Part shown: piece by piece, positions 7,314-13,194 of the stretch
Position numbering within the stretch: position 1 is the stretch's first letter
Layout: each line of letters begins with the position of its first letter
From: an uncultured Candidatus Melainabacteria bacterium
Lineage (GTDB): Bacteria; Cyanobacteriota; Vampirovibrionia; Gastranaerophilales; Gastranaerophilaceae
Reading direction: 5' to 3'
Assembly: GCA_934777245.1 (NCBI GenBank)
Contig: CAKVND010000054.1
Span: 1 to 13,194, forward strand
Length of the DNA stretch: 13,194 nucleotides
The notes under the pieces: generated by a model
Seen by the model: the letters and a program-made list of their open reading frames with translations, nothing else
Databases searched by the model: none
What the model was told of the DNA's origin: nothing
Translations under genes and position numbers: made by a program

Positions 7314-7342
7314 ATTGTAACAAAAGCAAAATTTTTTTTCAA
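7314..7342 (-). promoter_or_regulatory. Promoter of the GT5 gene with a long leader
   Basis: On the minus strand, TTGAAA (7337-7342), a 17-nt spacer and TACAAT (7314-7319), each 5/6 to consensus. Transcription from about 7307 would give a leader of roughly 115 nt before the ATG at 7190. The leader includes a GT-rich run (7228-7247). I found no convincing riboswitch fold in it. Confidence 0.6.
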
Positions 7343-7400
7343 CAACCCTTGTGTATAAGGATTTTGGTTATACTGTATTAATTTTCTATTTATCGATTTT

Positions 7401-7859
7401 TTATGGCAAACCAATTTTTACAGTCTTATTGGGGTTTTTATCATCTGCGATTTTTGTTTTTGAGTAATTTTCTAATTTGTCATGCAAATCATCACTATGG
7501 TGTTCAATTGCGTCATCAACATCATTTAAAAGTTTTTTCTGAACTTCTTTTTCTTTGGTGAAAACGTCCAATTCTTTTTCTTTGGTATAAGATTTTATAC
7601 CTGATTTATACATAAATCTTGGACAAACAAATAGCATTGTAATGGCGGTTGCTCCTAAGCCAAACCAACTTGCATGTTTCCACGAAGAAGTATAACTTCT
7701 TGCAATAGCGGTAGTTACAGCTCCTGTTGCAACGGATATGCCACCTGCATTAAGGATTGCTAAACGTTTTTCCGTCCGTCTGTTAACAGGATTTTGGAAT
7801 TCTGAATACGGCCCCTTAAATGAAACCTTAGGGGTTAAGGCATTTACAGGTTGAATCAT
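7401..7859 (-). CDS. Small FxG-leader protein with two predicted membrane segments, 152 aa
   Basis: I chose the ATG complementary to 7857-7859. A GTG four codons upstream keeps the frame, but neither has a strong Shine-Dalgarno. From the ATG the protein begins MIQPVNALTPKVSFKGPY, matching the shared leader (F14-K15-G16). Two hydrophobic helices follow, about residues 33-53 (LAILNAGGISVATGAVTTAIA) and 63-84 (ASWFGLGATAITMLFVCPRF), joined by a short loop that suggests a membrane hairpin. The C-terminal 65 residues are highly charged and helical, with TKEKE twice (92-96, 101-105) and HH at 120-121. No known family is recognised. It lies upstream of the GT5 gene on the same strand, but that gene has its own promoter in the 210-bp gap. 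Confidence 0.8.
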   Translation of the reverse strand: MIQPVNALTPKVSFKGPYSEFQNPVNRRTEKRLAILNAGGISVATGAVTTAIARSYTSSWKHASWFGLGATAITMLFVCPRFMYKSGIKSYTKEKELDVFTKEKEVQKKLLNDVDDAIEHHSDDLHDKLENYSKTKIADDKNPNKTVKIGLP

Positions 7860-7950
7860 AATCTCACACACTTTCTTTAATATCTCTATATGACTATTTT
7901 AAACTTTTGGAAATGTCTTTTACATAGCTCTTAAGAATTATTTTTCTTGT

Positions 7951-7979
7951 TTAGTAGTGTTTCTATTTTATGTTATAAT
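7951..7979 (+). promoter_or_regulatory. Promoter of metG-proC
   Basis: A perfect TATAAT at 7974-7979 with TTAGTA (7951-7956, a poor -35) at 17-nt spacing. The start near 7986 leaves about 30 nt of leader, with the Shine-Dalgarno AAGGGG at 8002-8007. The leader is too short for a T-box. Confidence 0.5.
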
Positions 7980-8016
7980 TTTTTTAACATTATTAATAAA
8001 TAAGGGGATTTAAGAT

Positions 8017-9573
8017 ATGGCAAAATTTTATACAACAACAGCAATTGATTACGTAAATGGCGCGCCACACATTGGACACGCTTATGAAAAAATTCTAACC
8101 GATGTCATTTACAGACACTATACTCAAAGATGTGAAGATACATATTTTCTAACAGGTACTGATGAACACGGTATTAAAATTCAAAAAACATCTGCAGAAA
8201 AAGGTGTTTCACCAAAAGAATTTTGCGACATGAATGCACAAAAATTTCAAGAAGCTTGGAAAGCTTTAGACGTTGATTATTCTCAATTTATAAGAACGAC
8301 TGACGAACAGCACGAAAAAATCGTTCAAAAGATTTTCAAAAAGCTTGTAGATAAAGGTGATATTTATAAACACTCTTATACAGGACTTTATTGTTCAGGT
8401 TGCGAAGCATTTTTGAGTGAAAAAGATTTAACTGAAGACGGACTTTGTCCTGACCACCAAAAGAAACCTGAAGTTGTTGAGGAAGAAAACTACTTCTTTA
8501 AATTAACAAAATACAAAGATGCAATTATCAAACATATCAAGACAAACCCTGATTTTATTATTCCTTCATTCCGTGCAAATGAAGTTTTGAACCAGTTAGA
8601 AAACATTGAAGATATTTCTGTTTCTCGTGTTAATACAAACGTAAGCTGGGGTATTCCTGTATTAGATGACCCTTCTCAAGTTATTTATGTTTGGATTGAT
8701 GCGCTTTCAAATTATATTACTGCAATCGGTTACGACCCTGATGGAAGCGATGAAAAATTTGAAAGACTTTGGCCTGCTGATGTTCAGGTTATCGGAAAAG
8801 ATATTTTGAAATTCCATAGTATTTATTGGTTAGCAATTCTTATGGCTTTGGATTTACCACTTCCTAAACATATTTTGGCACACGGCTGGATTACTATCGA
8901 CCAAACAAAAATGTCAAAATCATTAGGTAATGTAATTTCTCCAACAAGCGTTTTGGAAGCTTTTAACCTTGATATTCCTGATCCGTTCAGATATTATATG
9001 GCATCAGCGGCACCTTGCGGAAAAGATGGTAATTATTCAGACTTGGATTTCAAGGAAAAAGTTAACGCACACCTTGCAAATTCAATGGGCAACTTATTAA
9101 ATAGAACTCTTTCAATGCTTGTTAAGTATTTTGAAGGTGACATTAAGCCTGAATTTTTGGGTAAAAACGAATTAATGGAAAAAGCTTTAGAAACTGTTAA
9201 AGAAGTAAAACATCATTTTGATTATTTTGAAGTTCAGGAAGCTGCTCAAAAAATTATTGAATTAGTTGATGTAACAAACAAATATGTTACTGACAATGCG
9301 CCTTGGACTTTAGCAAAAGAAGGCAATATGGAAAAATGTGGTGTTGTTTTAACTAATGTATTACAAGTTATGACTGTTATTGCATCATTAATTTATCCAT
9401 ATTGTCCAAATATCGCAAAAGCTATGTCAGAACAATTGTCTTATGATTTAAGTGTTAAATTGGATGACATTACTTGTGATAGTTTAAAAGCAGGACATTT
9501 GATTGACAAAGAAAACATCAAACCTGTTTTCTTGAGAATAGATAGCGAATTGGCTGATAAGAAGAATAAATAA
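8017..9573 (+). CDS. metG: Methionyl-tRNA synthetase
   Basis: This class I aminoacyl-tRNA synthetase charges tRNA-Met in the cytoplasm. The catalytic signatures are PHIGHAYE (HIGH at 18-21) and KMSKSLGN (298-305). A single zinc knuckle has ligands C126-x2-C129 and C144-x2-H147, the CxxC...CxxH pattern of MetRS with one metal site. The anticodon-binding helical domain covers about residues 350-500 and includes the conserved DNAPW (426-430). At 518 aa the protein ends after the anticodon domain and lacks the Trbp111-like C-terminal domain found in many longer MetRS. The ATG is preceded by AAGGGG at 9-nt spacing. proC follows after 21 nt, so the two are one operon. Confidence 0.98.
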   Translation: MAKFYTTTAIDYVNGAPHIGHAYEKILTDVIYRHYTQRCEDTYFLTGTDEHGIKIQKTSAEKGVSPKEFCDMNAQKFQEAWKALDVDYSQFIRTTDEQHEKIVQKIFKKLVDKGDIYKHSYTGLYCSGCEAFLSEKDLTEDGLCPDHQKKPEVVEEENYFFKLTKYKDAIIKHIKTNPDFIIPSFRANEVLNQLENIEDISVSRVNTNVSWGIPVLDDPSQVIYVWIDALSNYITAIGYDPDGSDEKFERLWPADVQVIGKDILKFHSIYWLAILMALDLPLPKHILAHGWITIDQTKMSKSLGNVISPTSVLEAFNLDIPDPFRYYMASAAPCGKDGNYSDLDFKEKVNAHLANSMGNLLNRTLSMLVKYFEGDIKPEFLGKNELMEKALETVKEVKHHFDYFEVQEAAQKIIELVDVTNKYVTDNAPWTLAKEGNMEKCGVVLTNVLQVMTVIASLIYPYCPNIAKAMSEQLSYDLSVKLDDITCDSLKAGHLIDKENIKPVFLRIDSELADKKNK

Positions 9574-9594
9574 TCTTAAGAGAGGTGAATAAAT

Positions 9595-10407
9595 ATGGCT
9601 AGTTATAAAATCGGTTTTGTAGGCGCAGGCAAAATGGCAAGCGCAATTATAAAAGGTCTTATCAAAACAGGCTTTGCTAAACCTGAAGAATTGATTGCAA
9701 CTCAGGCTGAAAAAGATTTGTTGGAAGAAAAATCAAAAATTTTAGGCATAAAAGTTATTTCTGACAATAAAGAGTTGGCACAATGCGCAGAAACTGTTTT
9801 TATAGCAACAAAGCCAAATCAAGTTGCGGATGTTTTAGCCGAAATTTCGCCTTATATTAATTCAGAAAAACTTGTTGTATCAATTGCAGCGGGAGTTACT
9901 ACAGAAAAATTAGAAGCAGGACTTCCTAGCGGCACAAGAGTAATTAGAGTTATGCCAAACACGCCTGCCCTTGTTGGAGAAGGTATGAGCGGCATGGTTG
10001 GCGGGAAAAAAGCTAAGAAAGAAGATTTAGAATTTATTAAAGAACTTCTTTCTACAATAGGCAAATGTATTGTTGTAGATAACGAGGCTCAAATTGATAT
10101 AGTTACTGCAATTTCAGGTTCAGGTCCTGCATTTTTCTACAAAGTTATTAACGAAATCGCAAGAGCAGGTGAAAAATTAGGTTTGGATTATGAAAAGTCT
10201 TTGCTTTTGAGTATTCAAACCGCAATCGGCTCTGCAAAAATGGCTTTGCATAGAGAAATCCCTATGGAAGAGTTGATTGCTAACGTTGCAACAAAAGGCG
10301 GCTGTACAAGAGTTGGCGTTGATTGCATGGATGAAAATAATACAGAAAAACTTTTCTATGATGTAATCAAGAGTACGACTGACAAAGCGCATGCTTTAGG
10401 TAAGTAA
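9595..10407 (+). CDS. proC: Pyrroline-5-carboxylate reductase
   Basis: This enzyme catalyses the last step of proline synthesis, NAD(P)H-dependent reduction of 1-pyrroline-5-carboxylate. The N-terminal Rossmann motif is GFVGAGKMASAI (G7, G10, G12). MPNTPALVGEGMSG and AISGSGPAFFY are family-typical, the latter before the C-terminal dimer domain. The usual SPGGTT loop reads TKGGCTRVG here (233-241), keeping the two Gly and one Thr but substituting Cys. At 270 aa the length is normal. The ATG has AGAGGTG upstream and lies 21 nt after the metG stop; the pair shares a promoter. The transcript ends in the large palindrome at 10416-10568. Confidence 0.97.
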   Translation: MASYKIGFVGAGKMASAIIKGLIKTGFAKPEELIATQAEKDLLEEKSKILGIKVISDNKELAQCAETVFIATKPNQVADVLAEISPYINSEKLVVSIAAGVTTEKLEAGLPSGTRVIRVMPNTPALVGEGMSGMVGGKKAKKEDLEFIKELLSTIGKCIVVDNEAQIDIVTAISGSGPAFFYKVINEIARAGEKLGLDYEKSLLLSIQTAIGSAKMALHREIPMEELIANVATKGGCTRVGVDCMDENNTEKLFYDVIKSTTDKAHALGK

Positions 10408-10415
10408 GATTGGGA

Positions 10416-10568
10416 AGTTAATAACACCCTCTCCCGCCTTCGGCACCCTCCCCCAAGGGAGGGAACTAAAGTCGCGCGATTAATGCATGTTAACCCGTGT
10501 TAACTTAAGCGCAAGTTACTCCCTCCCTTGGGGGAGGGTGCCGAAGGCGGGAGAGAGTGTTATTAACT
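10416..10568. repeat. 153-bp GC-rich palindromic element between convergent genes
   Basis: Two 49-nt arms (10416-10464 and 10520-10568) are reverse complements with a single mismatch, around a 55-nt centre. The centre holds further symmetry: GTTAAC-CCGT-GTTAAC, and GCGC on both flanks. The arms are rich in C/G runs (CCCTCCC, GGGGGAGGG, CCGAAGGCGGGAG), unlike the AT-rich surroundings. The element starts 9 nt after the proC stop and ends right at the stop codon of the convergent gene. It can act as a bidirectional terminator. Its composition and REP/MITE-like form suggest a mobile, horizontally spread repeat; I recall similar CCCTCCC...GGCGGGAG elements in gut Firmicutes. Confidence 0.93.
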
Positions 10569-11345
10569 CTAATTCTCAATAATCAAATTCATAAACTCAA
10601 TATCATCATAATCAATGTACGCTGTTTGCATTAGATTTCTGCCAGTCTTGATTGTGATTTCATTGACTTGATTTTTGTGTATAAGATTTGGTGGGAGCTT
10701 AATTCTTTGCCCGTCGCCGTTCAGTTGAATTTCAGAAATTTTATTTCCGTTAAAATAAACTTCCGGCGGAGAAGCAAAAGCGTTTGGAATCCTATTCTGC
10801 CCCATGGAACGTGCCATTGCAGTATCAATACCTATAATAGAACCGATTACAAGATAAACGGGTTTTGTTAAGTTTATACTTTTGAGTGTAAATCTTTTTG
10901 TATAAAAAGGTCCGATTGATTGAATTCTAAATTCACCTGCATTGGCAGAAAGATCTGAATAATTATCATCCCCAAGGTGGTACATATTTGTATCAATTGC
11001 TTGACCGGATGCATTAGATTTTTCTATCCCAACAACAATTGGTGCATCAAGAGTTTTTTCATTTATTGTCATTGTAAAAGGCTTGTAATTTTCTTTTTGC
11101 ACCGACATAATACTGGAACCATTGATTTGTGTATCAAGCTCAAAATAGCCCTCTTTATCGGTTTTGGTTGAATAATTTTGTTTTGGTAAACGAATATTTG
11201 CGCCACCAACTCCCAAGCCTGTTTGTTTGTCAATGATTCTGCTTGAATTTGCAGTGCCTTGTTCAGCAACACCACCTTGAAAAGTTGCAGCATAAGTCGG
11301 AAATGCAAAAATTAACATTAAAAATATACTAAGCAGTTTTTTCAT
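10569..11345 (-). CDS. Secreted protein with carboxypeptidase-regulatory-like domain, 258 aa
   Basis: The N-terminus MKKLLSIFLMLIFAFPTYAA is a classic Sec signal peptide with likely cleavage after A19 or A20. No lipobox Cys is present. Residues about 35-105 fit the CarboxypepD_reg-like beta-sandwich: IIDKQTGLGVGGANIRL, then TDKEGYFEL, the usual 'G..V.gA.V.l...T..dG.f.l' pattern of Ig-like accessory domains. Residues about 125-258 form a second, probably beta-rich domain (GEFRIQSIGPFYTKRFTLKS) that I do not recognise. There are no catalytic residues, so an exported structural or binding role is most likely. The Shine-Dalgarno is weak (AGAG before TTATG). It is convergent with proC and separated from it only by the palindrome. 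It lacks the FxG leader. Confidence 0.85.
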   Translation of the reverse strand: MKKLLSIFLMLIFAFPTYAATFQGGVAEQGTANSSRIIDKQTGLGVGGANIRLPKQNYSTKTDKEGYFELDTQINGSSIMSVQKENYKPFTMTINEKTLDAPIVVGIEKSNASGQAIDTNMYHLGDDNYSDLSANAGEFRIQSIGPFYTKRFTLKSINLTKPVYLVIGSIIGIDTAMARSMGQNRIPNAFASPPEVYFNGNKISEIQLNGDGQRIKLPPNLIHKNQVNEITIKTGRNLMQTAYIDYDDIEFMNLIIEN

Positions 11346-11372
11346 AACTCTATTATTTTTCTTTCGTTTATT

Positions 11373-11399
11373 AAAAATATTGCTCGACAGTATATTTTT
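11373..11399 (-). terminator. AT-rich hairpin after the GNAT gene
   Basis: AAAAATAT and ATATTTTT form a perfect 8-bp stem around an 11-nt loop, about 25 nt past the GNAT stop codon on the minus strand and before the start of the secreted-protein gene. Both sides carry runs that could serve as the T tract. It is a weak terminator candidate. Confidence 0.3.
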
Positions 11400-11423
11400 A
11401 AGGATAATTTTAAAAAAGTAAAA

Positions 11424-12005
11424 TTATATTTTTTTCTTACCCATTTTCCAGCCAAATTTAAGCATCTCTTCACTTATCAACTCAAATCCTTGAGCTATAT
11501 AAAAATTTACTGCTTTTGTTGTGGAAATTAATGAAATATTATGCCTGTATAATTTCTTTAGAGATGTAATTATACCAGCACCTACTTTTTTATAACCTCT
11601 TCCTGCACGTAAAAATGTCGAACTAGGTTTTACTTGTAGAAAATGCAAGTTATTTTCGTTATTATTAATTTCCATTTGAGCCAGACCTAAAATTTCATTG
11701 TTATCTAATTTTTCAAAATCATCAAGTTGAGAAGTTAACAAATAAATATGATTAATATGTGGAGAAATATAGCTTTTTGCAATTTCTCCTGCTTGCTCTG
11801 CAATATGACGTCCGAAATAATCTCCATCCCAGCCTCTTGTCGCTTTTCTTATTGCAAACAAATCCCTTCGGTTCTTTGGATCAAATTCTACAAAACTTGC
11901 ACGTTTCGATTTATAATCACCGGTTTTAGAATCAAATTGTTGAATTCTAACATTATTAATAAATTTTGCACCAAAATTTGTATTATTTATATTATTTATC
12001 TTCAT
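11424..12005 (-). CDS. GNAT-fold acetyltransferase-like protein with FxG-type leader, 193 aa
   Basis: The leader is MKINNINNTNFGAKF (F11-G12-A13), the fifth protein here with this kind of N-terminus. The C-terminal half fits the GNAT fold. A beta strand HFLQVKPSS (121-129) leads into GRGYKKVGAGIITSLKK (135-151), which corresponds to the acetyl-CoA pyrophosphate-binding loop R/Q-x-x-G-x-G/A. The conserved last motif AVNFYIAQGFE (165-175) matches the usual 'A..FY...GF'. Such proteins transfer an acetyl group from acetyl-CoA to amines; the substrate is unknown. The loop is non-standard (RGYKKVGAG instead of RGKGIG), so activity is probable rather than sure. No Shine-Dalgarno precedes the ATG. 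Residues 20-75 contain a conserved-looking GWDGDYFGRH segment of unknown role. Confidence 0.82.
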   Translation of the reverse strand: MKINNINNTNFGAKFINNVRIQQFDSKTGDYKSKRASFVEFDPKNRRDLFAIRKATRGWDGDYFGRHIAEQAGEIAKSYISPHINHIYLLTSQLDDFEKLDNNEILGLAQMEINNNENNLHFLQVKPSSTFLRAGRGYKKVGAGIITSLKKLYRHNISLISTTKAVNFYIAQGFELISEEMLKFGWKMGKKKI

Positions 12006-12130
12006 AACTTTTATTTAAAAAACTGTAAAAAATAAATTTGCCAGTTAATAAATTAAATATTACAAAATATTAACTTGTTTTTATGTTTAAAATTGTCAAT
12101 TTTTTAATATTCAACTAATTAACTTTATTA

Positions 12131-12246
12131 CATGCCAACATCGTTACAAAACTTAATCCTAATAAAAACACATGCAAACATGCTCTTGACATGGCTTGAG
12201 CATGATTTAAAACGCCAAAACCATGTAATCATGTAGCTTTAGCATG
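12131..12246. repeat. Cluster of eight CATG motifs in a gene-free region
   Basis: CATG occurs at 12131, 12171, 12179, 12190, 12201, 12222, 12230 and 12243. Most carry purine or pyrimidine flanks of the ACATGC/GCATGT type. CATGCTC (12179-12185) and GAGCATG (12198-12204) form a 7-bp inverted repeat with another CATG in its loop. The rest of the 12006-12322 gap is plain AT-rich sequence in which I see no gene. The cluster may be a multi-site operator or a methylation-target array. Confidence 0.6.
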
Positions 12247-12322
12247 TCCAAAAATACGCAATGGCAATGATTATAAGAAAAGGCAATATTTTAAGATTTT
12301 GTTACAATTGGTCAAATGTTGC

Positions 12323-12382
12323 TTGTAAATGCGCTCTTAACCCATATAATAGTAATAGGGGTTAAGGATTGAGAGCCTTAAC
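12323..12382 (+). promoter_or_regulatory. Promoter of the Cys-rich gene, nested in inverted repeats
   Basis: TTGTAA (12323-12328), a 16-nt spacer and a perfect TATAAT (12345-12350). The -10 lies in the loop of the inverted repeat CTTAACCC (12336-12343) / GGGTTAAG (12359-12366). The right arm overlaps GTTAAGG (12361-12367), which pairs with CCTTAAC (12376-12382) across an 8-nt loop. The first arrangement looks like an operator over the -10 and start site. The second would be a hairpin at the extreme 5' end of the RNA. A Shine-Dalgarno (GGGAGG) follows about 40 nt later. Confidence 0.6.
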
Positions 12383-12430
12383 AATATATAAAATTAAATC
12401 ACAAATAAAAAATATTTTTGGGAGGAATAA

Positions 12431-12646
12431 GTGTTCAAGAGTCGTGATATGGGGAGAGCTATTGCCGTAAAAAGATGGACGCCTACGGCGTTAGAGTGTT
12501 ATAAAAGAGGTTGTGTGTGTGAAGGGTGTTTTTACAGTGATTTTTTTAGTGCAACTGCTCAAAAATGCCAAATGAAAGCAGCAGTTTTGGAACTTGTTAG
12601 AACAATAGGTACACCAAATGTTGAACTACCACAAATTTTAGAATAA
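12431..12646 (+). CDS. Small Cys-rich conserved protein, 71 aa
   Basis: It begins with GTG, placed 5 nt after a strong GGGAGG, and ends in TAA. The protein holds five Cys: C23, C28, C30, C33 and C46. The arrangement ECYKRGCVCEGC then QKCQMK gives C-x-C-x2-C-x12-C, a likely zinc or Fe-S site. The sequence WTPTALECYKRGCVCEGC ... CQMKAAVLELVRTIGTP matches, from memory, an uncharacterised family of small proteins of the pattern 'WT..A.ECY..GC.C..C.......C.MK..V.ELVR..G.P', known from several anaerobic or uncultured bacteria. The C-terminal helix AAVLELVRTIGTP resembles part of a DNA-binding domain, but this is speculative. It is followed after 73 nt by the hibernation factor and has an elaborate promoter. 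Confidence 0.85.
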   Translation: MFKSRDMGRAIAVKRWTPTALECYKRGCVCEGCFYSDFFSATAQKCQMKAAVLELVRTIGTPNVELPQILE

Positions 12647-12663
12647 TTTTACCAATAAAACAC

Positions 12664-12692
12664 TTTAAAAATTGGTTTAAATGTTGTACAAT
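12664..12692 (+). promoter_or_regulatory. Possible promoter of the hibernation factor gene
   Basis: TTTAAA (12664-12669), a 17-nt spacer and TACAAT (12687-12692, 5/6). The -35 lies in the loop of the inverted repeat ACCAAT (12651-12656) / ATTGGT (12671-12676). That repeat could be a weak terminator for the upstream gene or a binding site. Confidence 0.4.
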
Positions 12693-12719
12693 AGAAAGGT
12701 AGTACATTAGGAGGTGTAA

Positions 12720-13076
12720 ATGCATATACACGTAAACGGTAAAAACATTGAGATTACAGATGCTATCAAGGCTTATGTAAAAGAAAAAATCGGTAAGGTA
12801 GCAAATCACTACGATCAAATTACAGGTATTGATGTAGTTCTTTCTGTAATTAAAAACCCTGCTGCGACAGGAAAACACGTGGCTGAAGTTTCTTGCAAAA
12901 TGAACACAGGTGTTGTTCACTGTGAAGAATCTGCAGAATCTATGTATGCAAGTATTGATTTGTTGGCTGACAAGTTGTCAAGACAAGTACAAAAATTCAA
13001 AGACAAAGCTTTATCTGCAGGTAGCAAAGAAACTATCAGAAACTCTGAAGTTAAAGAAGAAGTTGCGGAAAGTTAG
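12720..13076 (+). CDS. hpf: Ribosome hibernation promoting factor, short form (HPF/RaiA family), 118 aa
   Basis: MHIHVNGKNIEITDAIKAYVKEKIGKV opens the beta-alpha-beta-beta-beta-alpha fold of HPF/YfiA. The AEVSCKM strand and YASIDLLADKLSRQVQKFKDK, the long basic second helix, complete it by about residue 96. Such proteins bind the 30S decoding centre, block mRNA and tRNA, and store ribosomes when growth stops. After the domain only about 22 charged residues remain. The C-terminal dimerisation domain of the long form (about 170-190 aa, common outside the gamma-proteobacteria) is absent. The Shine-Dalgarno (AGGAGGTG, ending just before the ATG) is near perfect, so translation should be strong. 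A glycosyltransferase gene follows 14 nt after the stop, suggesting co-transcription. Confidence 0.95.
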   Translation: MHIHVNGKNIEITDAIKAYVKEKIGKVANHYDQITGIDVVLSVIKNPAATGKHVAEVSCKMNTGVVHCEESAESMYASIDLLADKLSRQVQKFKDKALSAGSKETIRNSEVKEEVAES

Positions 13077-13090
13077 TATTCAGGTAAAAA

Positions 13091-13194
13091 ATGATTAACA
13101 ACAAAAAAGTTGTAGTGATTATGCCTGCATACAATGCAGAAAAGACTTTAGAAAAGACTTATAATGAGATTTATCAAAATTTCGTCGACGAGAT
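13091..13194 (+). CDS. Start of a family 2 glycosyltransferase (runs off the right edge)
   Basis: The open frame starts at the ATG at 13091 with AGGT about 6 nt upstream and stays open to the window end (34 complete codons). MINNKKVVVIMPAYNAEKTLEKTYNEI is the typical first beta strand and nucleotide-binding turn of GT2 enzymes (VIMPAYNAEKTL, with the conserved P-x-Y/F-N). Donor and acceptor cannot be told from this fragment; cell-surface polysaccharide or lipid glycosylation is common for the family. It lies 14 nt after hpf on the same strand. Confidence 0.9.
   Translation, partial: MINNKKVVVIMPAYNAEKTLEKTYNEIYQNFVDE

Noticed and set aside
7187..7414. 75-codon minus-strand frame between the GT5 and two-TM genes
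   Set aside because: It contains the likely GT5 promoter and leader, overlaps both flanking genes, has low-complexity content and no ribosome binding site.
7872..8016. T-box or other riboswitch before metG
   Set aside because: Only about 30 nt lie between the probable start site and the ATG. No T-box core, specifier loop or SAM-type fold is visible.
10177..10392. Antisense frame inside proC, and the similar plus-strand frames inside the GT5 gene
   Set aside because: These are shadows of strongly supported genes, with no ribosome binding sites and no recognisable protein features.
12597..12920. 107-codon minus-strand frame across hpf
   Set aside because: It lies antisense to a clear HPF domain, has a composition typical of reverse-frame AT-rich translation, and has no start signal.

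Overview
The window reads as AT-rich bacterial chromosome with ordinary Shine-Dalgarno starts. It most resembles an uncultured gut lineage of the Candidatus Gastranaerophilales / Vampirovibrionia (Melainabacteria) type. That placement is inference: it rests on base composition, on the many lineage-type proteins with a short N-terminal 'M-K/R-I/V ... F-x-G' leader, and on a Cys-rich small protein family I associate with such genomes. No rRNA, tRNA, CRISPR array, transposase or phage gene is visible.

Layout. Positions 1-984 hold two minus-strand genes of unknown function in one operon; the second runs off the left edge and contains a recent tandem duplication. Positions 985-1506 are gene-free and unusually patterned: a (CTA)11 microsatellite, a Fur-box-like site, hairpins and one copy of a 42-nt dispersed repeat. 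Positions 1507-3282 encode an alpha-solenoid-like repeat protein; the second copy of the 42-nt repeat lies just past it. Then come minus-strand genes: a metallo-beta-lactamase-fold hydrolase (3372-3989), a small tagged unknown (4037-4420), a 900-residue GT5 glycogen/starch-synthase-like protein with a C-terminal membrane segment (4488-7190), and a small two-membrane-segment protein (7401-7859). Divergent from these is the plus-strand housekeeping pair metG-proC (8017-10407), closed by a 153-bp GC-rich near-perfect palindrome. Beyond it are a secreted carboxypeptidase-regulatory-like protein and a GNAT-fold protein (both minus). A 425-bp gene-free region then carries a cluster of CATG motifs and a promoter embedded in nested inverted repeats. 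Finally there is a plus-strand series: a 71-residue Cys-rich protein, a short-form ribosome hibernation factor, and the start of a family 2 glycosyltransferase.

How it fits together. Housekeeping functions (MetRS, ProC, HPF) sit beside lineage-specific genes. The most unusual signal is that five otherwise unrelated proteins (solenoid, small unknown, GT5, two-TM protein, GNAT) share a short N-terminal leader ending in F-[KREG]-G or F-G-A. The housekeeping proteins and the signal-peptide protein lack it. This suggests an N-terminal sorting, docking or processing tag. The GT5 enzyme adds its own oddities: a Cys where the nucleotide-sugar-binding Lys of the KxGGL motif is expected, large insertions, and a membrane-anchored tail.
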